From assembly GCF_000022605.2 (NCBI RefSeq), contig NC_013454.1, forward strand, positions 496,001-560,000: 64,000 nucleotides of DNA, written 5' to 3'. The notes under the pieces are model-generated. The model worked only from the letters and a program-made list of their open reading frames with translations, was not told where the DNA came from and did not search any database. This stretch comes from Blattabacterium sp. (Blattella germanica) str. Bge. Lineage in GTDB: Bacteria > Bacteroidota > Bacteroidia > Flavobacteriales > Blattabacteriaceae. The stretch's first letter is position 1; every line of letters begins with the position of its first letter. Position numbers and translations under genes: made by a program. Positions 18,261 through 28,057 of the stretch are shown piece after piece.

Positions 18261-18290
18261 TGCAACGAGTTCTCTTATTTTTTTGAGAAC
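18261..18290. promoter_or_regulatory. Inverted repeat and CGTTGCA element upstream of marC
   Basis: An exact inverted repeat GTTCTC (18269-18274) / GAGAAC (18285-18290) with a 10-base AT-only spacer lies just beside a minus-strand CGTTGCA (18267-18261). TATAAT follows 24 bases further towards marC. No T-run follows the repeat on the minus strand, so it does not look like a terminator of pyrEF. A repressor site or chance are both possible. Confidence 0.3.
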
Positions 18291-18402
18291 AAGATCACAT
18301 AACATATAACATATACAAATTAAATAAAAATATAATCAGTATCATTAATTTTTTTTAAAAAAACTCATATTCCGTAAATTTCATTGAATTGTTGAATTTC
18401 AT

Positions 18403-19764
18403 TCAAAGTCCATTTTCATACGCTTTCCATCCTGCATTTCTATATTCTTCGGCTGCTATTTTTGGATTGTTAGACTGGTAAATTCCTCTTCCTACAATTA
18501 TAAAATCACTTCCATTTTTTTCAAAAGCTTTAGTGGGATGAATATAGGTATTTCCTAAGTTGTTTGAATTAGAAAAATGAATTCCAGGTGTAAATAGTAA
18601 TAATCTATCGTCTACTTTTCTTTGTGCTACAGTTCCAATAACTTTTGGGTTTTTCAAAGAAATATTTAATGCTTTTCTGATGTAATTATCGTCGGATAAT
18701 CTTCCATAAGAAGACATTTCAGATATTGTAATTAAACCCATCCTGGAAGGAATATTCAAGTTTTGTATACTTGCACTGCCAGAAAGGACGTGCGCAGTTA
18801 CAATATCGGCCCAAGAAGAAATCTTATATATTCCATCATGGAGTTGAAGATAATTAGTAGGTCCTACATCACATAATTTTCTATCTTCAAATAGTAAGAA
18901 TTTTTTTTCTATAGAAATGTTTTTAAGAGAATTTATAAATGAAAATGAAAAATCATTAATAATGTCTGCATGAAGTTTTAATCCACAAATTCTATCTCCA
19001 ATTAAATTGACTAATTTTAATATATTTTTAGAATGTACTAAATCCGCAGAAACTATCAAGTTGGTTTTTTTTTTCAATGTAATATCAATAAGTTTTTTTC
19101 CTATAGGATGAGAAATTCTCTCTTTTTTTTCTTCATAAGAAATACGTTTATTTTGAAGATTTTTTATATTTTTTTTGCTAAAAAAAAATTGAATCATATG
19201 TATTTTTTTTTTTTTAAAAAATTGTTTCTTTTCTAACATTTTTAAAACTTCTCCTATACGAAATAAAGTTCGTATATTGTATCCTCTTTTTTTTATGTTT
19301 TCTGTTCCTCCTTGTTCTCTATCAAGAATGGACATAATGTCTTTTATTATTAATCCTTCTTTTTCAAGATCTATTACAGTTTTCAGTAAACTATCTCCAC
19401 TTGTGATGACATCTTCTATGAGAAGACAATTTTGTCCTTTTTTGTAAATTCCTTCAATCATTCGCTTAGTTCCATAGCCTTTATTTTCTTTTCTTTTAAT
19501 AATTAACGGAATATTAGACCTCAAAGATAAAGTTGTAGCTATAGGCAAAGCGGCGTAGGGGACTCCACAAATGAGTTCAAAATTAGTAGATGAAACTTCA
19601 TTAAGAAGTAAATCCGATAATTTTATTAATAAGTCTGGTCTAGAAGCTATTGGACGAAAATCGATATATATGGGGGAATTCATTCCACTTTTCAAAGTAA
19701 AATTTCCAAATTTTATGATTCCTAAATTGTAAATTTTTAAAAAGAACTGTTCTTTTTCTTCCAT
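18403..19764 (-). CDS. pyrEF: Fused orotate phosphoribosyltransferase / OMP decarboxylase (UMP synthase type)
   Basis: A 453-residue fusion. Residues 1 to about 195 are OPRTase (LKSGMNSPIYIDFRPIASRP; KRKENKGYGTKRMIEG; PRPP loop CLLIEDVITSGDSLL). About 215-453 are OMP decarboxylase, with the lysine in GLKLHADI and the catalytic Asp-Lys-Asp group in FEDRKLCDVGPT. That last motif is the FEDRKFADIGNT form of animal and fungal UMP synthases, and the domain order is also the eukaryotic one. It makes UMP from orotate and PRPP. The PyrD gene lies divergently 64 bp away. A plausible extra C-terminus exists in another frame beyond the stop but is not supported. Confidence 0.92.
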   Translation of the reverse strand: MEEKEQFFLKIYNLGIIKFGNFTLKSGMNSPIYIDFRPIASRPDLLIKLSDLLLNEVSSTNFELICGVPYAALPIATTLSLRSNIPLIIKRKENKGYGTKRMIEGIYKKGQNCLLIEDVITSGDSLLKTVIDLEKEGLIIKDIMSILDREQGGTENIKKRGYNIRTLFRIGEVLKMLEKKQFFKKKKIHMIQFFFSKKNIKNLQNKRISYEEKKERISHPIGKKLIDITLKKKTNLIVSADLVHSKNILKLVNLIGDRICGLKLHADIINDFSFSFINSLKNISIEKKFLLFEDRKLCDVGPTNYLQLHDGIYKISSWADIVTAHVLSGSASIQNLNIPSRMGLITISEMSSYGRLSDDNYIRKALNISLKNPKVIGTVAQRKVDDRLLLFTPGIHFSNSNNLGNTYIHPTKAFEKNGSDFIIVGRGIYQSNNPKIAAEEYRNAGWKAYENGL

Positions 19765-19828
19765 AAAAAAAACTGTTTTGGTAAAGTTAAAAATTTTATA
19801 CTTGGATATTATTATAATTGATATGATT

Positions 19829-20764
19829 ATGAAAAAAATAGATATTTCTGCTCGTATAAATGGAATTCAACTTTCATCATGTATTATGAATGCTTCAGGA
19901 GCTCTTTGTACAACAGGTCAAGAATTATCTGATCTTTTAGATAGTTCTTCTGGAGCTATTGTAACAAAAAGTTGCACTAGACAACCAAGAAAAGGAAATA
20001 TAAAACCAAGATATTTCGAATGGAATGTGGGAAGCATTAATTCTATGGGATTACCTAATCTTGGAATAGATTTTTATTTAAACTTTTTAGAAGAAAAAAA
20101 AACTAAAAAACCTGTTTTTCTTTCTATATCCGGATTATCTATAGAAGAAATTTTTTTTCTTCTAAAAAAAGCTAATTTTTCTTCAAAAATTACGGCTATA
20201 GAGTTGAATTTATCTTGTCCAAACCTTCAAGAAGAAATATTAGGATACGATTTATACAAAATTTATGATTTTTTAGAAAATGTATTTAAATTCAATGAAA
20301 AACCTTTAGGGATTAAACTCCCTCCTTATTTCAAGGAGGAATACATAAAAAATATGTCTTTGATTTTAAATCAATTTCCTATTGTTTTTGTCACTTGTAT
20401 TAATAGCTTACCTAACGGAATTTTTGTTGATCCAAGGAATGAAACATCAGTCATACAACCAAGAAATGGATTTGGAGGGATAGGAGGATCAATAATCAAA
20501 CCATTTGCACTAGCTAATATTCGTAAATTTTATACTTATCTTAGGAAAGATATTTCTATCATAGGATGTGGAGGGATCTCTTATGGAAAAGATATTTTTG
20601 AACACATATTGTGTGGAGCTTCAGCTGTTCAAATAGGAACACAATTGATGAAAGAAGGAATTTCAGTCTTTGAAAGATTAAAAAAAGAGTTTACTCTTTT
20701 TTTGCAAAAAAAAAATTATTCATCGATAAACAGTTTTAAAGGAAAATTGAAAAATCTTCAATAA
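19829..20764 (+). CDS. pyrD: Dihydroorotate dehydrogenase, class 1A (fumarate type)
   Basis: Using the ATG at 19829 the protein has 311 residues and starts [20 protein letters not shown]; upstream TTG and ATG codons are less likely. Class 1A is indicated by [14 protein letters not shown] (catalytic Cys), [25 protein letters not shown] and [18 protein letters not shown], stretches shared with soluble Lactococcus PyrDA and yeast Ura1. Those enzymes are soluble and use fumarate as electron acceptor. No N-terminal membrane helix of class 2 enzymes is present. fumC lies at 38 kb. The 3' end overlaps proS by 7 bp. Confidence 0.92.
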   Translation: MKKIDISARINGIQLSSCIMNASGALCTTGQELSDLLDSSSGAIVTKSCTRQPRKGNIKPRYFEWNVGSINSMGLPNLGIDFYLNFLEEKKTKKPVFLSISGLSIEEIFFLLKKANFSSKITAIELNLSCPNLQEEILGYDLYKIYDFLENVFKFNEKPLGIKLPPYFKEEYIKNMSLILNQFPIVFVTCINSLPNGIFVDPRNETSVIQPRNGFGGIGGSIIKPFALANIRKFYTYLRKDISIIGCGGISYGKDIFEHILCGASAVQIGTQLMKEGISVFERLKKEFTLFLQKKNYSSINSFKGKLKNLQ

Positions 20765-22224
20765 GATTTGGAAAAAACAACCCTTTGCAAAGAAGGATTT
20801 CCGGAATAAATACATTTTCCTTTTTCCTTTTCGGAAGACAATGGGATACAACGTATAGTCGCTTCTGTTTCTTCTTGAATTTTTTTTCCTGTATTTTTAG
20901 TTCCATCCCAGTGAGCAAGAATGAAACCTCCCGAATCGTTTATTTTTTTTTTAAAATCATAATAACAATCTGATTGAGTAGTCAATCTTTGAGTTCTATC
21001 TAATGCTTTTTGATAAATGTTTTTTTGTATATCATCAAGTAATTTAGGAATCAAATTTTTTAAATTTATCCAAGATATATATATTTTTTCATATGTATCT
21101 CTTCTAAAAATCTCTACTTTTTCATTTTTTATTTCGTTTGATCCTATACTAATTCGTAGAGGAACTCCTTTCATTTCATATTCATGAAATTTCCATCCAG
21201 GAGTAAATGTTACTCTATTGTCATATTTTACTCGTATTCTTTCTTGTTCTAAAACATTTAGAATTTTTTCAACTACGTCATTTATAATTCCAAACTTTTC
21301 TTTGTTTTTATATATAGGAATAATAACAATTTGTATAGGAGCTATTTTGGGAGGTAAAATTAAACCTTTATCATCAGAATGTGACATAATCAATCCACCT
21401 ATTAATCTAGTAGATACTCCCCAAGAAGTGGACCATACATATTCTTTTTTTCCATTGTAATTAGTGAATTGAACATCAAAAGCTTTAGAAAAATTTTGTC
21501 CTAGAAAATGAGAAGTGCCAATTTGTAAAGCTTTTCCATCTTGCATAAGAGCTTCTATACAATATGTTTTTTCTGAACCATAAAATTTATCCATATGTGG
21601 TTTGATTCCTTGTAATACAGGAATTGCCATAAAATTTTCAGAAAAATCTGTGTAAATATTTAATATTTTATTAGCTTCTTCTATAGCTTCTTTTTTCGTA
21701 GAATGAGCAGTATGTCCTTCTTGCCACAGAAATTCAGTAGTTCTCAGAAACAAACGGGTTCGCATTTCCCATCTCAATGCATTTCCCCATTGATTTAATA
21801 AAACGGGTAGATCTCTATAAGATTGAATCCAACGTTTATAAGTTTTCCATATGATACTTTCAGAGGTGGGTCTAATTACTAATTCTTCTTGTAATCTGGA
21901 TTCAGGATCAATAATTAGTTCTTCTTTATTTTTTTTTAATCTAGAATGTGTTACCACAGCACATCCTTCAGAAAATATTTCAGTATGTTCTTTTTCTTTT
22001 GAAAAAACGGATTTAGGAATTAGTAAGGGAAAATAAACATTTTTATGTCCTGTATTTTTTAGCATTTTGTCTAGTTCTTGTTTCATTTTTTCCCATAAAG
22101 AGTATCCATATGGTTTTACAATCATAAAACCACGTACGCCGGAAAATTCGGCTAAGCCAGACTTGACTACTATTTCATTATACCATTTTGAATAATCCTC
22201 CCTACGTTTAGTTAATTGGTTCAT
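20758..22224 (-). CDS. proS: Prolyl-tRNA synthetase (short, archaeal/eukaryotic type)
   Basis: A 488-residue class II synthetase without the inserted editing domain of E. coli ProS. It has [17 protein letters not shown], the motif 2 region [20 protein letters not shown], the [20 protein letters not shown] block and an anticodon-binding domain with a C-terminal extension. This short type is usual in Bacteroidota. The C-terminus keeps a CIYSG remnant of the zinc-binding domain. It overlaps pyrD by 7 bp tail to tail. Confidence 0.95.
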   Translation of the reverse strand: MNQLTKRREDYSKWYNEIVVKSGLAEFSGVRGFMIVKPYGYSLWEKMKQELDKMLKNTGHKNVYFPLLIPKSVFSKEKEHTEIFSEGCAVVTHSRLKKNKEELIIDPESRLQEELVIRPTSESIIWKTYKRWIQSYRDLPVLLNQWGNALRWEMRTRLFLRTTEFLWQEGHTAHSTKKEAIEEANKILNIYTDFSENFMAIPVLQGIKPHMDKFYGSEKTYCIEALMQDGKALQIGTSHFLGQNFSKAFDVQFTNYNGKKEYVWSTSWGVSTRLIGGLIMSHSDDKGLILPPKIAPIQIVIIPIYKNKEKFGIINDVVEKILNVLEQERIRVKYDNRVTFTPGWKFHEYEMKGVPLRISIGSNEIKNEKVEIFRRDTYEKIYISWINLKNLIPKLLDDIQKNIYQKALDRTQRLTTQSDCYYDFKKKINDSGGFILAHWDGTKNTGKKIQEETEATIRCIPLSSEKEKGKCIYSGNPSLQRVVFSKSY

Positions 22225-22339
22225 AAGACATGAGAAATAAAACTAAGAATAAGACATATTAAAATAAAGATATAAAAATTATTTTTATTAACACATTTAA
22301 TTTTATTTCTAAATTAGTGGTTTATTATAATTTAATCTT

Positions 22340-22525
22340 ATGGCACATCCTAAAAGAAGACAGTCTAAATCTAGAAGAGATAAAAGAAGAAATCACTTAA
22401 AAATCAAAGAACCTTTATTAGTGAAATGTGCTTTAACAAATAAAAAACATTTATATCACCACGCTTATTGGCATGAAAAAAAACTCTATTATAGAGGAAA
22501 AATTGTATACAGCAAAGAAGAATAA
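22340..22525 (+). CDS. rpmF: 50S ribosomal protein L32
   Basis: A 61-residue basic protein starting MAHPKRRQSKSRRDKRRNH, the typical L32 N-terminus. The four zinc cysteines of some L32 proteins are absent, with one Cys left. It leads accB-accC on the same strand with a 24-bp gap, a plasX-like link between ribosome and fatty-acid genes. The 115-bp region upstream must hold the promoter. Confidence 0.95.
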   Translation: MAHPKRRQSKSRRDKRRNHLKIKEPLLVKCALTNKKHLYHHAYWHEKKLYYRGKIVYSKEE

Positions 22526-22549
22526 AGATCCTGATCTATTCTATCAATT

Positions 22550-23014
22550 ATGGATTTCGAAAAAATCAAGTCACTCATTCAATTTGTTTCAGAATCAAAT
22601 ATTAGTGAAATAAGGATTAAAATAGGAACTACTAAAATTCATATAAAAAATAGGACATTTATAAAAAAAAATGAAAAACATTTATGGAATTCTACTTATT
22701 CTAAAATGTCTTCCTCTATTTCTGATTTTTCAGACAGATTTTCTAAAATAGAAAAAGAAAACAGAAATCAATATTTAACAATTAAATCTCCTATGATCGG
22801 AACATTTTATAGAAAACCTCATCCAGATCAAGAACCTTTTGTGAAAATAGGAGATCAAATCAAAATAGGAACAAAGGTTTGTGTGATAGAAGCTATGAAA
22901 TTATTTAATGATATTGAATCTGAAGTCAATGGAAAACTTGTAAAAATTCTTGTAGAAGATTCTAGTCCTGTTGATTACGATCAACCTTTATTTCTTTTAG
23001 ATCCAAATTATTAA
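22550..23014 (+). CDS. accB: Biotin carboxyl carrier protein of acetyl-CoA carboxylase
   Basis: A 154-residue protein with an N-terminal helical part, a Ser/Lys-rich linker (about 55-75) and the C-terminal biotinyl domain. The biotin lysine is in VIEAMKLFNDIES, with Met on both usual sides reduced to AMKL as is common. It carries CO2 from AccC to the carboxyltransferase, the first committed step of fatty acid synthesis. Five bases separate it from accC. Confidence 0.96.
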   Translation: MDFEKIKSLIQFVSESNISEIRIKIGTTKIHIKNRTFIKKNEKHLWNSTYSKMSSSISDFSDRFSKIEKENRNQYLTIKSPMIGTFYRKPHPDQEPFVKIGDQIKIGTKVCVIEAMKLFNDIESEVNGKLVKILVEDSSPVDYDQPLFLLDPNY

Positions 23015-23019
23015 TTTTT

Positions 23020-24381
23020 ATGTTTAAGAAAATATTAATAGCCAATCGTGGGGAAATTGCTTTGAGAATTATACGAACCGTCAAAGAAATGGGAATCAAA
23101 ACAGTGGCGGTTTATTCTACAGCAGATAAACATAGTCTTCATGTTTATTTTGCAGATGAAGCTGTATGTATAGGTCCACCTTCTCCATCTCAATCCTACC
23201 TAAATGTTCCAAATCTAATTTCTGCTGCAGAAATTACAAATGCAGATGCTATTCATCCTGGATATGGATTTTTATCTGAAAACGCATATTTTTCATCCAT
23301 GTGTCATAAACATGGAATTAAGTTTATAGGAGCTAAACCCAATCATATGATTCAAATGGGGAATAAGATTTCAGCTAAGAAAACCATGAAAAAAGCTGGA
23401 ATTTCTTGTTTACCTGGATCAGATTGTTTTTCAGAATTTTCTTATAAAGAAATAGAATATTTTGCAGACAAAATAGGATACCCTGTTATCATTAAAGCTG
23501 TTTCTGGAGGTGGTGGAAAAGGAATACGATCTGTTTTCGATAAAAAAAGTTTAAAAAACTCTTGGGAAGAAGCTCAAAAAGAAGCTTGGTCATGTTTTAG
23601 AAAAAAAGATATGTATATAGAAAAATTAATTTTAGATCCAAGACATATAGAAATACAAATTCTAGGAGATAAATATGGGAAAGCATGTCATTTATCTGAA
23701 AGAGATTGTTCTATTCAAAGAAGAAATCAAAAATTAGTAGAAGAAGCTCCTTCTCCATTTTTAACTTCATCTCTTAGAAAAAAAATGGGAAATGAAGCAG
23801 TTAAAGCCGCTGAATTTATTCATTATGAAGGAGTAGGAACGATGGAATTTTTGGTGGATCAAAATAAAAATTTTTATTTCATGGAAATGAATCCAAGAAT
23901 ACAAGTAGAACACCCTATTACAGAAGAAATAACGGGTTTAGATTTAATTCAAGAGCAAATATTTCTAGCTTACGGAAAAAAAACTTTCCAGAAAAAAAAT
24001 TATTATCCAAAAATGTATTCAATAGAATGTAGAATTAATGCAGAAGAACCATCTCATAATTTTAGACCAGTTCCCGGAAAGATTACTCAAATGCATTTAC
24101 CAGGTGGAAAAGGAGTCCGTGTAGATACACATATTTATGCAGGATATTTGATTACACATTATTATGATTCTATGATTGCTAAAGTTATTGTTACAGCAAC
24201 AAATAGGAAAGAAACCATAGAGAAAATGCGTCGTTCTTTAGAAGAATTCGTTATAGAAGGAATCCAAACGACTATTCCTTTTCATAGAAAACTTATGCAA
24301 AACGATGATTTCTTAAAAGGAAATTATAATACAAATTTTTTAGATAGAATAGATTTCTATTCCCTATTATCAGATCATTGA
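23020..24381 (+). CDS. accC: Biotin carboxylase subunit of acetyl-CoA carboxylase
   Basis: A 453-residue ATP-grasp enzyme that carboxylates biotin on AccB. Motifs: KILIANRGEIALRIIRTVKE at the start, the glycine loop KAVSGGGGKGIRSV, ERDCSIQRRNQKLVEEAPSP, and the metal/biotin site MEMNPRIQVEHPITEEITG. Length is normal. FabD at 40 kb uses the malonyl-CoA produced. The carboxyltransferase genes accA and accD are not in the window. Confidence 0.97.
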   Translation: MFKKILIANRGEIALRIIRTVKEMGIKTVAVYSTADKHSLHVYFADEAVCIGPPSPSQSYLNVPNLISAAEITNADAIHPGYGFLSENAYFSSMCHKHGIKFIGAKPNHMIQMGNKISAKKTMKKAGISCLPGSDCFSEFSYKEIEYFADKIGYPVIIKAVSGGGGKGIRSVFDKKSLKNSWEEAQKEAWSCFRKKDMYIEKLILDPRHIEIQILGDKYGKACHLSERDCSIQRRNQKLVEEAPSPFLTSSLRKKMGNEAVKAAEFIHYEGVGTMEFLVDQNKNFYFMEMNPRIQVEHPITEEITGLDLIQEQIFLAYGKKTFQKKNYYPKMYSIECRINAEEPSHNFRPVPGKITQMHLPGGKGVRVDTHIYAGYLITHYYDSMIAKVIVTATNRKETIEKMRRSLEEFVIEGIQTTIPFHRKLMQNDDFLKGNYNTNFLDRIDFYSLLSDH

Positions 24382-24389
24382 GGATCATA

Positions 24390-25475
24390 TTATTTTTTAT
24401 TTTCAATAAATTTTAAAAAATTAATCATTTCTTGAATGTTTCCATTCATGAATCCTGCAAGATCATAAATAGATTTATGAATTCTATGATCCGTAACTCT
24501 GCTTTTGGGATAATTATAAGTCCTAATTTTTACAGAACGATCTCCCGTTGAGACTAACGATTTTCTTTTTATAGATATTTCCTTTAATCTTTTTTCCTTT
24601 TCATTTTGATAAATTCTTGATCGTAAAACATTTATAGCTTTTTCGAAATTTTTGTGTTGAGAACGTTCTTCTTGGCATTCGACTGTTATTTTGCTTGGTA
24701 GATGAGTTAATCGTACAGCAGATTCTGTTTTGTTAACGTGTTGTCCTCCTGCCCCACTAGATCTAAAAGTTTCTTTTTTTATATCAGATAAGTTAATGTT
24801 TACCTCTATATCTTTTACTTGAGGAAGCACCGCTACTGTTATAGCAGATGTATGCACTCTTCCTTGGGATTCTGTTTTTGGAATTCTTTGTACCCTATGT
24901 ACTCCAGATTCGAATTTTAAATTTCCATAAACTCCTTCTTTTCCATTCACATCCAAAATAATTTCTTTATATCCTTTTATTCCTCCTTTTTGAGCATGTA
25001 TAATTTTATATTTCCAACCTGATTTTTTAAAATACATTGTATACATTCTTAATATATCTTCTACAAAAAGACACGCTTCATCTCCTCCTGTTCCAGAACG
25101 GAGTTCTACAATAGCATTTCTATGATTTTCTGTTGTTTCTTCTGTTTCATTTGATAATGAAAAAATAAGATCATAAGATTCCTTTTCAATAGATGATAAA
25201 TTTTCTAAAATTTTGTATTTCTCTATGGAGGCTAATTCTTTTAGATCCGCATCGGAATCATTTTTCAATATAAAATCTGCTTCTTGAAGTAAAGCTAGTT
25301 TTTTGTTGTATTTTTCATAAAGAGAAACTATTTTTTCTAGTTTTAGATATTTTTTTAATAATATTTTATATTTTTTTTGATCAGATATAATATTAGGTTG
25401 AATGATAGATTTTGAAATTTCATAAAATTCCTTTTTAGATCCTTCTAATTTTTGAATGAATGAAGCTTTTTTCAT
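24390..25475 (-). CDS. prfA: Peptide chain release factor 1
   Basis: A 361-residue class I release factor. The GGQ tripeptide for peptide release is in SSGAGGQHVNKTESAVR, and the stop-codon reading P-x-T element is RIPKTESQGRVHTSA (PKT instead of the common PAT), the RF1 form reading UAA and UAG. It ends next to accC, 8 bp tail to tail. A 34-bp piece of its coding sequence is repeated exactly just upstream of its start (25506-25539). Confidence 0.96.
   Translation of the reverse strand: MKKASFIQKLEGSKKEFYEISKSIIQPNIISDQKKYKILLKKYLKLEKIVSLYEKYNKKLALLQEADFILKNDSDADLKELASIEKYKILENLSSIEKESYDLIFSLSNETEETTENHRNAIVELRSGTGGDEACLFVEDILRMYTMYFKKSGWKYKIIHAQKGGIKGYKEIILDVNGKEGVYGNLKFESGVHRVQRIPKTESQGRVHTSAITVAVLPQVKDIEVNINLSDIKKETFRSSGAGGQHVNKTESAVRLTHLPSKITVECQEERSQHKNFEKAINVLRSRIYQNEKEKRLKEISIKRKSLVSTGDRSVKIRTYNYPKSRVTDHRIHKSIYDLAGFMNGNIQEMINFLKFIENKK
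25051..25084. repeat. 34-bp direct repeat, copy inside prfA
   Basis: The sequence from aatatatcttctac to cttcatctc is identical, base for base over 34 positions, to 25506-25539. Here it is coding DNA for the RF1 region ending ACLFVEDIL (minus strand). The flanks differ directly outside. Confidence 0.95.
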
Positions 25476-25505
25476 TTTATTTTGGTTTTTTTAATAAATA
25501 ACAAA

Positions 25506-25539
25506 AATATATCTTCTACAAAAAGACACGCTTCATCTC
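25506..25539. repeat. 34-bp direct repeat, copy in the prfA 5' region
   Basis: Exact second copy of 25051-25084, same orientation, placed 31-64 bp upstream of the prfA start and ending 3 bp before the stop of the DUF4293 gene. Because the coding copy is constrained by RF1 function, this copy is the derived one. It fills about half of the spacer between the two genes. Confidence 0.95.
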
Positions 25540-25542
25540 ATA

Positions 25543-25935
25543 TCATCGGATTCTACTCATCGAATCAATCAATTCTATGTCTTTTTTTATGGCTTTATTA
25601 GCCATGTACAAAACACACATACTACAAAAACATAATGATACGAAAAAAAGCGAAATTTCTTTTAGAATGGATTGATTGAATTGATATAAAAAAAGAATCA
25701 AATTAGTACTAATTGCAAGTATATTTGTTTTATTCATAAATATTTGCAATTTTTTTTTTTTGAAAAAAAGAAGACTTAAAAGAGATAAAATAAAACCTAT
25801 AATTAGAAAAATGAAAATCGTTTTTTTTAAAGAAAAAAAATTAGACGTCAAAAAAATGAAACGAAAATAATATAGAGAAATGGAATAAATCAAAATAGAA
25901 ATAAATAGATATAATGTTTGTATCCTATATAACAT
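25543..25935 (-). CDS. DUF4293-type four-helix membrane protein
   Basis: A 130-residue protein with four hydrophobic segments (about residues 5-30, 38-58, 72-90, 96-112) and a short polar tail ending SMSRIR. The start MLYRIQTLYLFIS matches the usual MIQRIQT(V/L)YL start of DUF4293 proteins of Bacteroidota, which typically sit beside rho, as here (divergent, 121 bp). The function is unknown. It is followed by prfA on the same strand. Confidence 0.75.
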   Translation of the reverse strand: MLYRIQTLYLFISILIYSISLYYFRFIFLTSNFFSLKKTIFIFLIIGFILSLLSLLFFKKKKLQIFMNKTNILAISTNLILFLYQFNQSILKEISLFFVSLCFCSMCVLYMANKAIKKDIELIDSMSRIR

Positions 25936-26056
25936 ATAGATTAAATTGTTTATTAGTTCAAATTAATTTTTTGTATAATTGCATTTATCGTTTCTAAAAT
26001 AATTATACTAAAAAAGTATATTATTTGCCAAGTATAAAATCTAACCCAATCACTTT

Positions 26057-27850
26057 ATGTTTGATATTACTGAATTAAAAAGTAAGAAACTTTTTGAATT
26101 ACAGGAAATAGCTCGTTCTTCAGGATTAAAAAAATGTACACAATTACGAAAAAACGAACTCCTAGAGAAAATCATTTCCATTTTTAATAACAAAAATACT
26201 TCCATACATTCTTCATTAAGAAAAGAAAATCCTTTAAAAAAAGGATTTAAAGTGCGAAAAGAATCGAAAAATTCATTTTCGGAAAATAAAAATACAAACA
26301 ATGAGAAAAAAAAACATTCTCAAGAAAATTTAAAAGCTTCCAAAAATTCATTTTCGGAAAATAAAAATACAAACAATGAGAAAAAAAAACATTCTCAAGA
26401 AAATTTAAAAGCTTCCAAAAATTCATTTTCGGAAAATAAAAATACAAACAATGGGAAAAAAAAACATTTTCAAGAAAATTTAAAAACCTCCAAAAATTCA
26501 TTTTCGGAAAATAAAAATACAAACAATGGGAAAAAAAAACATTTTCAAGAAAATTTAAAATCTTCTAAGCTGTCAGAAGATATAAAATATCAAAAAAAAC
26601 ATCAAAATTTTACGAATTGGAAAAAAAATGACAGAAATGATAGATCTGAATCTATCCCATCATCTCAGAGTCACGGTATAGAAGGAATATCACAAAAAAT
26701 TTCTTCTAATAAATACCGCACTCCTGAATATGAATTTGAAGGAATTATAATCAGTGAAGGAGTATTGGAAATTATGCCAGAAAATTACGGTTTTTTAAGA
26801 TCTTCCGATTTTAACTATTTATCATCGCCTGATGATATTTACGTTTCTCAATCTCAAATTAGACTTTTCGGAATGAAAACAGGAGACACAATAAGAGGAG
26901 AAGTACGGCCCCCTAAAGATGGAGAAAAGTATTTTCCCTTAATTAAAATTCTTGAAATCAATGGAAGGCCTCCTTCTTTTGTAAGAGAAAGAGATTCTTT
27001 TGAACATTTAACTCCATTATTTCCCAATGAAAAATTCAAATTAGCTGAAAAAAATGCAACTCTTTCTACAAGAATAGTAGATCTTTTCACTCCTATAGGA
27101 AAAGGACAAAGAGGAATGATTGTTGCTCCTCCTAAAACAGGAAAAACTACTTTATTAAAAGAAATAGCTAATGCTATTGCGGCCAATCATCCTGAAGTCT
27201 ATTTAATCATATTATTGATTGATGAACGTCCGGAAGAAGTAACAGATATGCAAAGAAATGTAAAAGGAGAGGTCATCGCATCTACTTTTGATGAACCTGC
27301 AGATAGACATGTCAAAGTAGCTAATATTGTTTTACAAAAAGCAAAAAGAATGGTTGAATGTTCTCATGATGTAGTCATATTATTAGATTCTATCACACGT
27401 TTAGCACGTGCATATAATACTGTAGCTCCTGCATCTGGAAAAGTATTGTCAGGAGGAGTAGATGCAAATGCATTACATAGACCGAAAAGATTTTTTGGAG
27501 CTGCTAGAAATATAGAGAATGGAGGATCTTTATCTATTATTGCTACTGCTATGATTGACACAGGATCCAAAATGGATGAAGTTATTTTTGAAGAATTTAA
27601 AGGAACAGGAAATAAAGAACTTCAATTAGATAGAAAAATAGCTAATAAACGAATTTATCCAGCTATAGATTTGGTTTCTTCTAGTACAAGAAAAGATGAT
27701 CTTTTGCTTGATCAAAATACATTACAAAGAATGTGGATTTTGCGAAAACATCTTTCTGATATGAATCCAGTGGAAGCTATGGAATTTTTAAGATCTAGAA
27801 TGGCTAGAACTCAAAATAACGAAGAATTTTTAATATCTATGAATGGATAA
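26057..27850 (+). CDS. rho: Transcription termination factor Rho with repeat-containing N-terminal insertion
   Basis: A 597-residue Rho, about 180 longer than E. coli Rho. Order: N-terminal helical Rho_N domain (residues 1-40, [20 protein letters not shown]), a Lys/Asn/Ser-rich insertion (about 50-215) with four 25-residue repeats, the RNA-binding cold-shock domain ([20 protein letters not shown]), then the ATPase with Walker [14 protein letters not shown], Walker B region [16 protein letters not shown], the Q-loop and R-loop stretches. It is a hexameric RNA helicase that stops transcription. Disordered insertions at this place are usual in Bacteroidota Rho. tRNA-fMet follows. Confidence 0.96.
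   Translation: MFDITELKSKKLFELQEIARSSGLKKCTQLRKNELLEKIISIFNNKNTSIHSSLRKENPLKKGFKVRKESKNSFSENKNTNNEKKKHSQENLKASKNSFSENKNTNNEKKKHSQENLKASKNSFSENKNTNNGKKKHFQENLKTSKNSFSENKNTNNGKKKHFQENLKSSKLSEDIKYQKKHQNFTNWKKNDRNDRSESIPSSQSHGIEGISQKISSNKYRTPEYEFEGIIISEGVLEIMPENYGFLRSSDFNYLSSPDDIYVSQSQIRLFGMKTGDTIRGEVRPPKDGEKYFPLIKILEINGRPPSFVRERDSFEHLTPLFPNEKFKLAEKNATLSTRIVDLFTPIGKGQRGMIVAPPKTGKTTLLKEIANAIAANHPEVYLIILLIDERPEEVTDMQRNVKGEVIASTFDEPADRHVKVANIVLQKAKRMVECSHDVVILLDSITRLARAYNTVAPASGKVLSGGVDANALHRPKRFFGAARNIENGGSLSIIATAMIDTGSKMDEVIFEEFKGTGNKELQLDRKIANKRIYPAIDLVSSSTRKDDLLLDQNTLQRMWILRKHLSDMNPVEAMEFLRSRMARTQNNEEFLISMNG
26267..26566 (+). repeat. Four tandem 75-bp repeats in rho
   Basis: Four in-frame copies of 75 bp (26267-26341, 26342-26416, 26417-26491, 26492-26566), each encoding a [12 protein letters not shown]...KKKH.QENLK.S unit. 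Copies 1 and 2 are alike; copies 3 and 4 share E-to-G and S-to-F changes, which suggests stepwise duplication in pairs. The unit keeps the frame. Confidence 0.95.
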
Positions 27851-27906
27851 AATATATTTCTATCAATATTTGATTTTGTAGATGAAAAACGTTATATTAT
27901 TATATG

Positions 27907-27979
<73 letters not shown>

Positions 27980-28057
27980 CTTTTTCCTCAATCACAAGGA
28001 TTTCTTTCTATTCATTCATGTATTATTCTTTTATTTTTTGTTTGTTTTTTTATTTTT

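Noticed and set aside
18269-18290. Rho-independent terminator after pyrEF
   Set aside because: The inverted repeat is over 110 bp from the stop and has no T-run on the minus strand.
18360-18410. Frameshifted C-terminal extension of the PyrEF fusion (TLNEIQQFNEIYGI)
   Set aside because: It would need a shift in an A4 run and has no family pattern to confirm it; OMP decarboxylases can end near the present stop.
26247-26522. 91-codon antisense frame in the rho repeat (repeated FYFPKMNFW)
   Set aside because: It is the mirror of the 75-bp repeats, whose length is a multiple of three; no independent sign of coding.
26267-26566. CRISPR-like direct repeats
   Set aside because: The units are directly adjacent without spacers, are in frame with Rho and encode a conserved low-complexity peptide.
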